9,745 nt of DNA from the NCBI RefSeq assembly GCF_946479715.1, contig NZ_CAMLHF010000207.1:1-9745 (forward strand). The letters are read 5' to 3'. A program made the position numbers and the translations under genes. Shown one piece after another: positions 1-6,007 of the stretch. Source of the DNA: an uncultured Pedobacter sp. (GTDB lineage: Bacteria; Bacteroidota; Bacteroidia; Sphingobacteriales; Sphingobacteriaceae). The notes below the pieces were generated by a model. The model saw nothing but the letters and a program-made list of their open reading frames with translations. It made no database searches and was not told the origin of the DNA. Within the stretch, counting starts at the first letter, position 1; each line of letters opens with the position of its first letter.

Positions 1-39
1 TATTAAACAAGCTGATAATAAAATTATAGTACGTTTCAT
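1..39 (-). CDS. SusD/RagB-like lipoprotein, first 13 codons only (partial)
   Basis: An ATG on the minus strand at 39-37 opens a frame reading MKRTIILLSACLI and then leaves the window at base 1. It lies 19 bp after the stop of the SusC-like gene, on the same strand. In Bacteroidota the gene directly after susC is nearly always susD, the surface lipoprotein that forms the lid of the SusC barrel and binds glycan. The basic start (K2, R3) followed by a hydrophobic run fits the beginning of a lipoprotein signal peptide; C11 could be the lipobox cysteine, or this may lie further on. The family call rests on position and signal-like start, since no domain sequence is visible. No Shine-Dalgarno is seen, which is usual in this phylum. 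Confidence 0.6.
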   Translation of the reverse strand, partial: MKRTIILLSACLI

Positions 40-58
40 AATTGACAATTGTAATAGG

Positions 59-3000
59 TTAGAAATTTAATTTAAGACCAAGAGTAAACGATCGGTAAGC
101 AGGGTAGGCATTGAAATCTAGACCAGCTCTTAAGTTTGAGTTACCGGCGTCGTTAGTGCTTACCTCTGGGTCGGGACCAGAATAATTTGTGATCGTAAAT
201 ATGTCCTGAGCTGTGAAATAGATTTTAGCTTTACTAACCCCTTTTAAGAACCCGATTTTTGAAGTAGGGATGTTATAACCGATAGTTAGGTTTTTTAATT
301 TAACATACGAAGCATCTTCAACAAATCTGGAGTTGATATAACCACCATATTTTGAAGTAAAGTATCCGTTTCTTGGAATATCAGTATTGTTGTTTTGAGG
401 AGTCCAGCGCTGTAACGCATCTGTACCCGTGTAAGTTTCCAATAACAAGCGATTCATGTTGTAAAGATCGGCACCAAAAGCTCCCTGGAAGAATACACCT
501 AATTCAAATCCTTTGTAAGTGAAACTGTTGTTGAAACCTAATACATAGTGAGGGTATGCATTACCTAAGATCTGACGGTCATCGGCAGTAATGGCTCCAT
601 CGCCATTTAGATCTTTATATTTAGGATCACCTGGTTTAGAAAGTGGCTGTGGAGCATAAACTTCATCGGTTTTAATAACGCCATCATAAACATAGCCATA
701 CAGTTCACTCAATTCTCTTCCTACTACCAGTTTTGTGAAATCAGCTGCTGGAACGCTACCATCTGGATTAGATGTTTGTGAAATGATGTAAGGTCTGCCA
801 AATAAGTCTGTAGCTTTCTGTTTGTTGTAAGCAATGTTTAAGGTCGTATTCCAGGTCATATTATCAGTCTCAACGTTTCTAGTGTTTATTGAAAGTTCCA
901 CACCTTGATTCTGTAGCTCGCCGGCATTTACTGTTTGAACTGTAAACCCAAACTCCTGTGGAACTGGAATATCCAATAAAAGATCTGTTGTTGTTTTGTG
1001 ATAATAATCTGCGGTAACATTGATACGGTCATTTAAAAAGCCCATGTCTATACCAGCATCAAATTGGTAGTTACTTTCCCATTTTAAATCTGGATTTGGC
1101 AAACGTGTAGCTACTAGGCCACCATATAGGTCACTTTCTTCGCTAAGTGACACTCCGGTAGGCCCGTATGTACTCATGTAAATATAGTTTGCAATCCTGT
1201 CATTACCAGTTACACCGTAACCCGCTCTAACTTTTAAGTTAGAGAATACGGTATTGTTTTTCATAAATTCTTCGTCGCTAACTCTCCATGCCAATGATCC
1301 TGAAGGGAAATAACCCACTCTGTTTTTTGTAGGGAATTTTGAAGATGCATCCTGGCGTAAAGTGAAAGTAGCAAGGTACTTGTCTTTTAGTGCGTAGTTT
1401 AAACGACCAAAGTAAGAGTATCTGATTTCTTCTTCTTTGTTAGTGATTGCGCCAATTCTTTCGGCGCCGGCAGAAAGATTGTTATAAAGATATTTGTCCG
1501 TAGTGAAATTTTGTACCTGCGTGTAGTGTCTTTCGTTTTGGTCAAATTGATATGAAAAACCAGCAAGAGCAGCAAACGAATGGATGCCATTAAATACCTT
1601 CTTATAATTAAGATAAGTTTCGATCAGGTTACGGGTTGCATTTACTTCGTTAACTGAAGCTTGTCCTTTTACTTTTTCACCTGAAACAAGTGTAGTAGGC
1701 AAATAAGTTCCTTCTTTGGTAGCTGAAAACTCTGTACCTGCATTTACACGCAAGTTAAGGCCATCAATAATTTGAAGTTCACCAAAAATGTTGGCAGTCA
1801 TTTTATTGTTGTAACGATCGTTTGTTGGTTCAAGTAACCATGCCAACGGATTATCTCTTCCGTTTCGGCGTGCATAAGTCCCATCAGCATTGTATGGAGC
1901 AATAGCCGGGGAAGAAAAAAGTATACCGTATAGAACGTTAGAAGGTACTATGTTCCCATCGTAAGTTTTAAACTCTGAGAATGACCTGGCTGCATAAATA
2001 TTAGCGCCGGTAGTAAACCTCTTACTAACTTTGTGATCTATATTGAAACGACCTGAGTAACGGTTGAAATCTGTTTTCTTTAAGGCTCCCACTTGTCCGA
2101 AGTAGTTTCCTGAAATGGAAATCCTTGTGTCTTCATTACCACCGGTTATGCTTAAGTTATGGCTTTGCACACTTGCATTTCTTGTAGCAAGACTAAACCA
2201 ATCAGTATTGGTAGTACTTGCAAGATCAGCAGCAGTATACTCAGGTGGATTGCCTTGTTCTATTGCTTTGGCATTAGTAATAGCCTTGTAATCGGTAGCA
2301 TTCATCAATTCTGGCTTTTCTTTAATTCTTTGAGTTCCATAGTAGCTTTCTAATTCTACTACAGATTTGCCAGCCTTACCTCTTTTTGTGGTAATCATTA
2401 CTACACCGTTTGCTCCCCTTGAACCATAAATAGCAGTTGCCGAGGCATCTTTAAGGATTTGAATATCTTCAATATCACTTGGTGCAATATCTTTACCATT
2501 ATCCGTAATGAAACCATCTACTACATATAGCGGTTCGTTTGTAGATTTGATGGAATTACCACCCCTGATACGGATAAGGGTAGAACCACCCGGAGCGGAA
2601 CTTGCCTGGCTTACCTGTACACCCGAAGCACGACCCTGAATGGCTTGTGCAACGTTTGAAGTAACACCCCCTAAGTTTAAACTCTCTTTTGAAATAGAAC
2701 TAATTGCACCGGTTAGATCTTTCTTTTTTGATGTACCGTAGCCCACTACAACAACCTGTTCCAAGTCATTTTGGGATTCTTTTAGCGTAACATTTATTTG
2801 TGTTTTAGATCCAACAGCAAATTCCTGAGAATCGAAACCGATAAACGAGAATTGCAGAATGCTTTGTGCATCCGGTGCGGTAAGGGCATAATTACCGGAA
2901 CCATCGGTAAGGGCACCTACTTTGCCGCCTTTTACTTTGACACTAACTCCCGGGATGCCTTCTCCTTTGGCATCCGAAACTTTTCCGCTTACTTTAATCC

Positions 3001-3073
3001 CAGTTTGGGCATAACCCTCTATAGAGAGGAGAAATGTGATTAATAGTGAAAATAGTAGAAATTTAGATTTCAT
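59..3073 (-). CDS. SusC/RagA-family TonB-linked outer membrane transporter
   Basis: A complete 1004-residue TonB-dependent transporter of the SusC/RagA family, which imports oligosaccharides or other nutrients across the outer membrane together with a SusD lipoprotein. Residues 1-23 are a Sec signal peptide ending in YAQ. Residues about 27-98 form the N-terminal CarboxypepD_reg-like beta-sandwich (GIPGVSVKVKG, ALTDGSGNYAL). The TonB-box/plug entry DLEQVVVVGYG is at 103-113, and the plug carries the SusC signature at about 181-233 (PLYVVDGF, DIEDIQILKDASATAIYGSR, GANGVVMITTKRGK). The remainder is a 22-strand-type barrel ending in a terminal Phe (LKLNF), the usual BamA recognition end. Length is normal for the family and the frame is intact. 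A susD-like start follows 19 bp downstream, so the two are probably cotranscribed. Substrate is unknown. No exact TAnnTTTG box was found upstream on this strand. Confidence 0.96.
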   Translation of the reverse strand: MKSKFLLFSLLITFLLSIEGYAQTGIKVSGKVSDAKGEGIPGVSVKVKGGKVGALTDGSGNYALTAPDAQSILQFSFIGFDSQEFAVGSKTQINVTLKESQNDLEQVVVVGYGTSKKKDLTGAISSISKESLNLGGVTSNVAQAIQGRASGVQVSQASSAPGGSTLIRIRGGNSIKSTNEPLYVVDGFITDNGKDIAPSDIEDIQILKDASATAIYGSRGANGVVMITTKRGKAGKSVVELESYYGTQRIKEKPELMNATDYKAITNAKAIEQGNPPEYTAADLASTTNTDWFSLATRNASVQSHNLSITGGNEDTRISISGNYFGQVGALKKTDFNRYSGRFNIDHKVSKRFTTGANIYAARSFSEFKTYDGNIVPSNVLYGILFSSPAIAPYNADGTYARRNGRDNPLAWLLEPTNDRYNNKMTANIFGELQIIDGLNLRVNAGTEFSATKEGTYLPTTLVSGEKVKGQASVNEVNATRNLIETYLNYKKVFNGIHSFAALAGFSYQFDQNERHYTQVQNFTTDKYLYNNLSAGAERIGAITNKEEEIRYSYFGRLNYALKDKYLATFTLRQDASSKFPTKNRVGYFPSGSLAWRVSDEEFMKNNTVFSNLKVRAGYGVTGNDRIANYIYMSTYGPTGVSLSEESDLYGGLVATRLPNPDLKWESNYQFDAGIDMGFLNDRINVTADYYHKTTTDLLLDIPVPQEFGFTVQTVNAGELQNQGVELSINTRNVETDNMTWNTTLNIAYNKQKATDLFGRPYIISQTSNPDGSVPAADFTKLVVGRELSELYGYVYDGVIKTDEVYAPQPLSKPGDPKYKDLNGDGAITADDRQILGNAYPHYVLGFNNSFTYKGFELGVFFQGAFGADLYNMNRLLLETYTGTDALQRWTPQNNNTDIPRNGYFTSKYGGYINSRFVEDASYVKLKNLTIGYNIPTSKIGFLKGVSKAKIYFTAQDIFTITNYSGPDPEVSTNDAGNSNLRAGLDFNAYPAYRSFTLGLKLNF

Positions 3074-3086
3074 ATTTATTGGTTTA

Positions 3087-3094
3087 TATGTTTG
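3087..3094 (+). promoter_or_regulatory. possible antisense -7 box (TATGTTTG), plus strand
   Basis: TATGTTTG is an exact match to the Bacteroidota -7 consensus TAnnTTTG on the plus strand, 14 bp upstream of the susC start codon and pointing away from the gene. A transcript from it would start near 3099, run antisense to the susC leader and pass through the 3120-3173 hairpin into the micro-ORF at 3210. No TTG at the expected -33 position is seen, so a chance match in AT-rich DNA is quite possible. Confidence 0.2.
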
Positions 3095-3119
3095 TTGTTT
3101 TAGTTTTAAAAAGGAAACG

Positions 3120-3173
3120 GGCAGATGTTAGGTTTTTTTTTGTTAAAAAACATGGCGCAGCGAAATATCTGCC
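3120..3173. promoter_or_regulatory. nested hairpin in the susC 5' leader
   Basis: GGCAGATGTT (3120-3129) can pair with AATATCTGCC (3164-3173): seven perfect pairs, one G-T position, then two more. Inside it GTTTTTT (3132-3138) pairs perfectly with AAAAAAC (3145-3151) around a 6-nt loop. In plus-strand RNA the outer stem is continuous with one G-U wobble; in the susC-sense RNA the same position is an A-C mismatch. The element sits 47-100 bp before the susC start codon, so it probably lies in the mRNA leader. No U-tract follows on either strand, so it is not a standard terminator. Confidence 0.4.
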
Positions 3174-3209
3174 GGGGTAGAAATGAAAAAAGTCAATAAG
3201 GAGAGCCCT

Positions 3210-3287
3210 ATGAAATTTCATTATCATTTTAGTTTAGTTTTGTTTAGTTTTCCCAATCAGATTTACGCTTTTGAGTGTATAAACTGA
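3210..3287 (+). CDS. possible 25-codon micro-ORF with good Shine-Dalgarno
   Basis: An ATG at 3210 opens a 25-codon frame (starts MKFHYHFSLVLFSF, ends FECIN) stopping with TGA at 3285-3287. It is preceded by AAGGAG at 3198-3203 with a 6-nt spacer, an ideal Shine-Dalgarno and better than that of any confident gene here. The product is short and hydrophobic with a signal-peptide-like start and an AxA-like IYA near residue 20. It runs divergently from susC. It could be a leader or small membrane peptide, or a chance frame: 25 codons is not statistically significant, and the tandem GTTTAGTTTT repeat falls inside it. I do not recognise it as any known peptide. Confidence 0.15.
   Translation: MKFHYHFSLVLFSFPNQIYAFECIN
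3232..3251. repeat. two tandem copies of the 10-mer GTTTAGTTTT
   Basis: GTTTAGTTTT occurs at 3232-3241 and again, identical and directly adjacent, at 3242-3251. A 10-bp period places both copies on the same face of the helix, as for direct-repeat binding sites of dimeric activators. It lies 159-178 bp upstream of the susC start codon. Low-complexity AT-rich origin is the alternative. Confidence 0.5.
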
Positions 3288-3319
3288 TCTAAAGTATTAA
3301 GAGTGAAGGTAGAGCTAAA

Positions 3320-3336
3320 AACAGTTAGGGACTGTT
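3320..3336. repeat. inverted repeat AACAGT-N5-ACTGTT
   Basis: Perfect 6-bp arms AACAGT and ACTGTT flank a 5-bp spacer TAGGG. The spacing resembles an operator for a dimeric regulator. On the minus strand it is followed by only TTTAG, so it would be at best a weak terminator. It shares its 6-5-6 architecture, but not its sequence, with the repeat at 3445-3461. Confidence 0.4.
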
Positions 3337-3357
3337 CAATTGTAATGGAAAAATTGC

Positions 3358-3368
3358 GCAAACGTTTG
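3358..3368. promoter_or_regulatory. LacI-family operator-like site GCAAACGTTTG
   Basis: The core CAAACGTTTG (3359-3368) is a perfect 10-bp palindrome with a central CpG, the form favoured by LacI/PurR-family repressors, whose hinge helix opens the central CG step. A near-identical site, GCAAACGATTG, lies at 3609-3619. LacI-type regulators are known for some sugar-use loci in Bacteroidota, but none is in this window. Confidence 0.35.
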
Positions 3369-3407
3369 TTCTGGCAGTTTTTTACTGAATTACTATCGGA
3401 ATTTAAT

Positions 3408-3439
3408 AAGTGATTAATTTAACGTTAAATTAATCACTT
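3408..3439. repeat. perfect 32-bp palindrome
   Basis: The half-site AAGTGATTAATTTAAC (3408-3423) is followed directly by its exact reverse complement (3424-3439), with no mismatch and no spacer. The centre is AACGTT, again with a CpG at the dyad like the two LacI-type sites nearby. It is 335 bp upstream of the susC start codon and 207 bp past the mazG stop. No T-tract flanks it and the stem is AT-rich, so an operator or cruciform-type site is more likely than a terminator. Confidence 0.85.
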
Positions 3440-3444
3440 TCAGT

Positions 3445-3461
3445 AGACAACTCTATTGTCT
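3445..3461. repeat. inverted repeat AGACAA-N5-TTGTCT
   Basis: Perfect 6-bp arms flank a 5-bp spacer CTCTA. The repeat begins only 5 bp after the 32-bp palindrome, so the two could be parts of one composite binding site. No T-tract follows in either direction. Confidence 0.4.
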
Positions 3462-3608
3462 GATTATTAGGTCGTTTTCCAATTTTTAACGCTGAAGGGA
3501 TGATTTTAGTCCATTTTAAAAGAAGAAATAGGTGCTTAAACTAAGGTTAAGTCTATTTGATTTTTATGATTATTGTAAGTGTCATTATATCAGTGTGTTA
3601 TGTTGAGT

Positions 3609-3619
3609 GCAAACGATTG
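3609..3619. promoter_or_regulatory. second LacI-family operator-like site GCAAACGATTG
   Basis: This matches the site at 3358-3368 at 10 of 11 bases and is an imperfect palindrome around a central CpG. The two dyad centres are 251 bp apart. Paired distant operators are typical of looping LacI-type repressors. It lies 28 bp past the mazG stop, so a chance match inside that transcript's tail is also possible. Confidence 0.3.
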
Positions 3620-3646
3620 ATATGCTTTTTTAGTAGAATAAAATTG

Positions 3647-4456
3647 TTACTTTAGGCTCTTGGCCTCATTCCAATAAATATCCATTTCTGCCAATGTCAT
3701 ATCATTAAGTGCTTTACCATTTTCTTTGGCTTTGCCTTCCAAATATTGGAAGCGTTTAATGAATTTCTTATTGGTTTTTTCTAGTGCGTTCTCAGGGTTG
3801 ATGTTAATGAAGCGAGCGTAATTAATTAATGAGAACAGCAGGTCGCCAAATTCACTTTCTGCTTTTTCTATGTCAATAGCGGCACCATCCACTACGTTGT
3901 ATTCATCTTTAAATTCCTGTAATTCTTCTTCAACCTTTTCCCAAACCTGTTCCTTGTTGTCCCAGTCGAAGCCAACGCCTCTTGCTTTTTCCTGAATGCG
4001 ACTTGCTTTTACTAAAGAAGGCAGGCCAGCTGGTACTCCAGATAAAACAGATTTGTTTCCTTCTTTAAGTTTTAGTTGTTCCCAATTGCGTTTTACGTCG
4101 TGCTCATCTTGCACCTCAACATCCCCGTAGATATGTGGGTGTCTGCTAATTAATTTATCACATACACCATTCAGAACATCAATTATTGTAAAATCATTTG
4201 TTTCTGAAGCAATGCGGGCGTAAAAAACGAGGTGCATCATTACATCGCCAAGCTCTTTTTTTACCTCATCCAAGTCTCCTTCAAGTATAGCATCAGACAG
4301 TTCATAGGTTTCCTCTATGGTTAGATGTCGCAGCGTTTCCATGGTTTGCTTTTTGTCCCATGGGCATTGCGTGCGCAACGTATCTAGCACGGTAAGTAAT
4401 CTTTGAAATGCGGAAGCAGGATCGTTTGCAGTAACTGGAGGTATATTATTAGGCAT
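3647..4456 (-). CDS. mazG: Nucleoside triphosphate pyrophosphohydrolase MazG
   Basis: A 269-residue two-domain MazG, close in length to the E. coli protein (263 aa). It hydrolyses NTPs and dNTPs to the monophosphate and pyrophosphate in the cytoplasm, cleaning aberrant nucleotides. The N-terminal domain has TQCPWDKKQT at 29-38 and the metal-binding EExxE...ExxD set: E48, E49, E52, E68 and D71. The linker carries KASRIQEKARGVGFDW at 150-165, characteristic of the family. The second domain repeats the metal motif at E177, E178, E181, E202 and D205, followed by the NKKFIKRF segment (229-236). All key residues are present. The start lies 7 bp after the stop of the 98-aa membrane protein, so it is probably the last gene of a three-gene operon. 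There is no mazEF toxin pair here. Confidence 0.95.
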   Translation of the reverse strand: MPNNIPPVTANDPASAFQRLLTVLDTLRTQCPWDKKQTMETLRHLTIEETYELSDAILEGDLDEVKKELGDVMMHLVFYARIASETNDFTIIDVLNGVCDKLISRHPHIYGDVEVQDEHDVKRNWEQLKLKEGNKSVLSGVPAGLPSLVKASRIQEKARGVGFDWDNKEQVWEKVEEELQEFKDEYNVVDGAAIDIEKAESEFGDLLFSLINYARFININPENALEKTNKKFIKRFQYLEGKAKENGKALNDMTLAEMDIYWNEAKSLK

Positions 4457-4463
4457 TGGATGT

Positions 4464-4760
4464 TTATTTTATGACGTTAAAGGTAACCATCATTGTGGTT
4501 AAAAAAAGAACAAGAAGACCTATTAAAAATATAATATCGGCTGCCCGCTCTAATGGATAGTTTGAAGGCCCTCTTCTTTTCATGGATAGGAATGATAGAA
4601 TACAGGCTGTCATAAATAATATAATTGCAAGCGCTGTGGTTTCATCAATGATTGTACTGTCGCTCATTTTTGCGACCTTAAGAGAGGTCAATACAATAAA
4701 GCAAAGGCCTAACAAGGTTGCAGAGGTATTAAGGATATGCGGTGTTCTATTTTCGGGCAT
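4464..4760 (-). CDS. small three-helix membrane protein of unknown function
   Basis: A 98-residue protein I cannot assign to a named family. It has three predicted membrane spans at about 12-29, 42-60 and 73-95. The basic KRRGP loop at 61-65 between spans 2 and 3 suggests that loop is cytoplasmic, which places the N-terminus inside and the C-terminus outside. There is no signal peptide, lipobox or catalytic-looking motif; the soluble stretches are short. It sits 24 bp after the AI-2E-family gene and 7 bp before mazG on the same strand, so translation is probably coupled with mazG. Reality of the gene is supported by its tight operon fit and coherent membrane topology. A reading frame on the opposite strand over part of the same DNA is a shadow. 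Confidence 0.8.
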   Translation of the reverse strand: MPENRTPHILNTSATLLGLCFIVLTSLKVAKMSDSTIIDETTALAIILFMTACILSFLSMKRRGPSNYPLERAADIIFLIGLLVLFLTTMMVTFNVIK

Positions 4761-4784
4761 CTATCACATCGTTAAAAATTGTTT

Positions 4785-5933
4785 TTATTCCTGCTCTTCG
4801 AGCTTAATATTCTTGGTGATTCTATATATCTTGCGTTTTTTATGTGGCTTTTCTTCTCCACCAAGCAATACTCCCCATGGTTTTAAAGAATCTACACGAT
4901 CAAATATAATTTTTAGCATTGCCATATAGGGGATGCATAGGAACATGCCAGATATGCCCCATATCATTTCGCCCACTACTATACCAATAAAGGCAAATAG
5001 GGCATTTATCTTTACTTTTGAACCTACAACCAATGGCATTAATACATTGCCATCTAGCGCATGGACACCTGCAAAGGCAACTACTACAAGCAGCATTTTT
5101 GCTGCACCAGCGGTAGCAAAAGTAATCAGTACACTAATTAGCAAGGCGGTAAAGATGCCTATATAAGGGATGATATTAAAAATACCTGCTATCAGGCCAA
5201 GTAAAACCGCATATTTTACATTTAGTATCCAAAGTACGAGAATCATTAACAAGGTGACAATAAGCATTTGCAGGAATAATCCTGTGATGTATTTTTTGAT
5301 GATGTATTGTATACGCCTTACAATTTCACCTACTTTATCTGCATGTTGTTCTTCAAACACAGCTGTTAAAAAGGTGAAGAGCACTTTACGATAGTTTAAG
5401 ATAAAGAAGGTAAAGAGGAGTAGGAAAGACAGAAAAAGCATAGTAGAAGATAGGGTAAGTAATGTAGCTCCTAAAACAGTTGCACTGGTAGAAAGTGCAG
5501 CACTGGTACTATCTCTTAAATAGTCTATTTGTTTTTTTGTATTGATGTTAAAGGTATTGGAAATCCAGTTCTGGATGTCGTGAAAAGAGGTTTCTCCTTG
5601 CTTTTTGAGCGCAGGCCAGTCTTGCCATAGATCGGTAAGTTGGTTTGCCAAAAAATATAAGATGCTTGATATAAAAGCGATCATAAGTATCACAGATACG
5701 ATTGAAGCCAGGCTCCTTTTAAAGTGCCATTTTTGCTCCAAAAAATTAGAAAGGGGCAATAACAGTAATGCCAGCAAGAATGAGGTTAGCAACGGCGCAA
5801 GTAATGTTTGTCCTAAAATGGCGAGGTACCCTAAACAGATGATTGCAAATAGCACCAAAGCAAGTTTAGCGTAAAAAGGGAGCGTGATGTTTCTCATAGA
5901 TGATTTATTAAGCCAGTTAGAAAAGTTTAACAT
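4785..5933 (-). CDS. AI-2E family (UPF0118/PerM-like) inner membrane transporter
   Basis: A 382-residue integral membrane protein of the AI-2E exporter superfamily (PF01594), whose members export autoinducer-2 or exchange ions; the substrate here is unknown. In 382-residue numbering there are two N-terminal spans (about 20-62), a third near 78-98, a soluble helical segment rich in KKQ/NTK (about 100-148), then clustered spans to about 345. Family hallmarks are NIIPYIG (253-259) and the DGNVLMPLVVGSKV block from about 294, followed by GISGMFLCIP. The C-terminus is a charged cytoplasmic tail. The frame is open up to an ATG at 5966, but those 11 extra codons lie inside the terminator stem at 5946-5991, so I chose the ATG at 5931-5933. 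First gene of the operon with the 98-aa protein and mazG. Confidence 0.9.
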   Translation of the reverse strand: MLNFSNWLNKSSMRNITLPFYAKLALVLFAIICLGYLAILGQTLLAPLLTSFLLALLLLPLSNFLEQKWHFKRSLASIVSVILMIAFISSILYFLANQLTDLWQDWPALKKQGETSFHDIQNWISNTFNINTKKQIDYLRDSTSAALSTSATVLGATLLTLSSTMLFLSFLLLFTFFILNYRKVLFTFLTAVFEEQHADKVGEIVRRIQYIIKKYITGLFLQMLIVTLLMILVLWILNVKYAVLLGLIAGIFNIIPYIGIFTALLISVLITFATAGAAKMLLVVVAFAGVHALDGNVLMPLVVGSKVKINALFAFIGIVVGEMIWGISGMFLCIPYMAMLKIIFDRVDSLKPWGVLLGGEEKPHKKRKIYRITKNIKLEEQE

Positions 5934-5945
5934 AGGAAAATTAAC

Positions 5946-5991
5946 TAAAAACAAACGCCCTGCCAAATATTTAGCAGGGCGTTTGTTTTTA
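5946..5991 (-). terminator. strong rho-independent terminator after the aldo/keto reductase
   Basis: Bases 5946-5963 pair perfectly with 5974-5991: an 18-bp stem with a GC-rich core (CGCCCTGC / GCAGGGCG), a 10-nt loop, and T-tracts at both ends, so it is bidirectional in form. On the minus strand it lies 16 bp after the stop of the aldo/keto reductase gene. Its far end is only 12 bp before the AI-2E start codon, so it also acts as a leader structure for that gene. Confidence 0.92.
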
Positions 5992-6007
5992 TTAAAAGAA
6001 TTAATGG

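Larger units (their letters stand above)
3074..3646. other. 573-bp gene-free region upstream of susC, rich in dyads
   Basis: This AT-rich gap separates the end of mazG (minus strand, stop at 3647) from the susC start. No convincing long gene lies in it on either strand. It holds a hairpin in the susC leader (3120-3173), a 12-bp palindrome ATGAAATTTCAT (3210-3221), a tandem 10-bp repeat (3232-3251), two inverted repeats with 6-bp arms and 5-bp spacers (3320-3336, 3445-3461), two LacI-operator-like sites (3358-3368, 3609-3619) and a perfect 32-bp palindrome (3408-3439). No strong terminator for mazG is evident. Such a density of symmetric sites fits a regulated control region for the susC/susD operon. 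The regulator is not in the window. Confidence 0.7.

Noticed and set aside
1399..3043. Open frames of 63-81 codons opposite or within the susC gene (1399-1590, 2159-2353, 2798-3043).
   Set aside because: They overlap a full-length, well conserved transporter, have low-complexity translations with no recognisable motif, and are shadows of its coding frame.
3320..3336. AACAGT-N5-ACTGTT as a weak minus-strand terminator for mazG.
   Set aside because: The 6-bp AT-rich stem is followed by only three Ts and is more than 300 bp downstream of mazG.
3408..3439. The 32-bp palindrome as the mazG terminator.
   Set aside because: The stem is AT-rich with no loop and no T-tract on either side, and it lies more than 200 bp past the mazG stop.
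3647..4456. A mazEF-type toxin-antitoxin context for mazG.
   Set aside because: No MazE or MazF frame is present next to it; the upstream neighbour is a membrane protein and downstream is non-coding.
4582..5874. Plus-strand frames of 65-115 codons opposite the 98-aa protein and the AI-2E-family gene.
   Set aside because: They are antisense to genes with coherent membrane topology and family motifs, and show no motif of their own.
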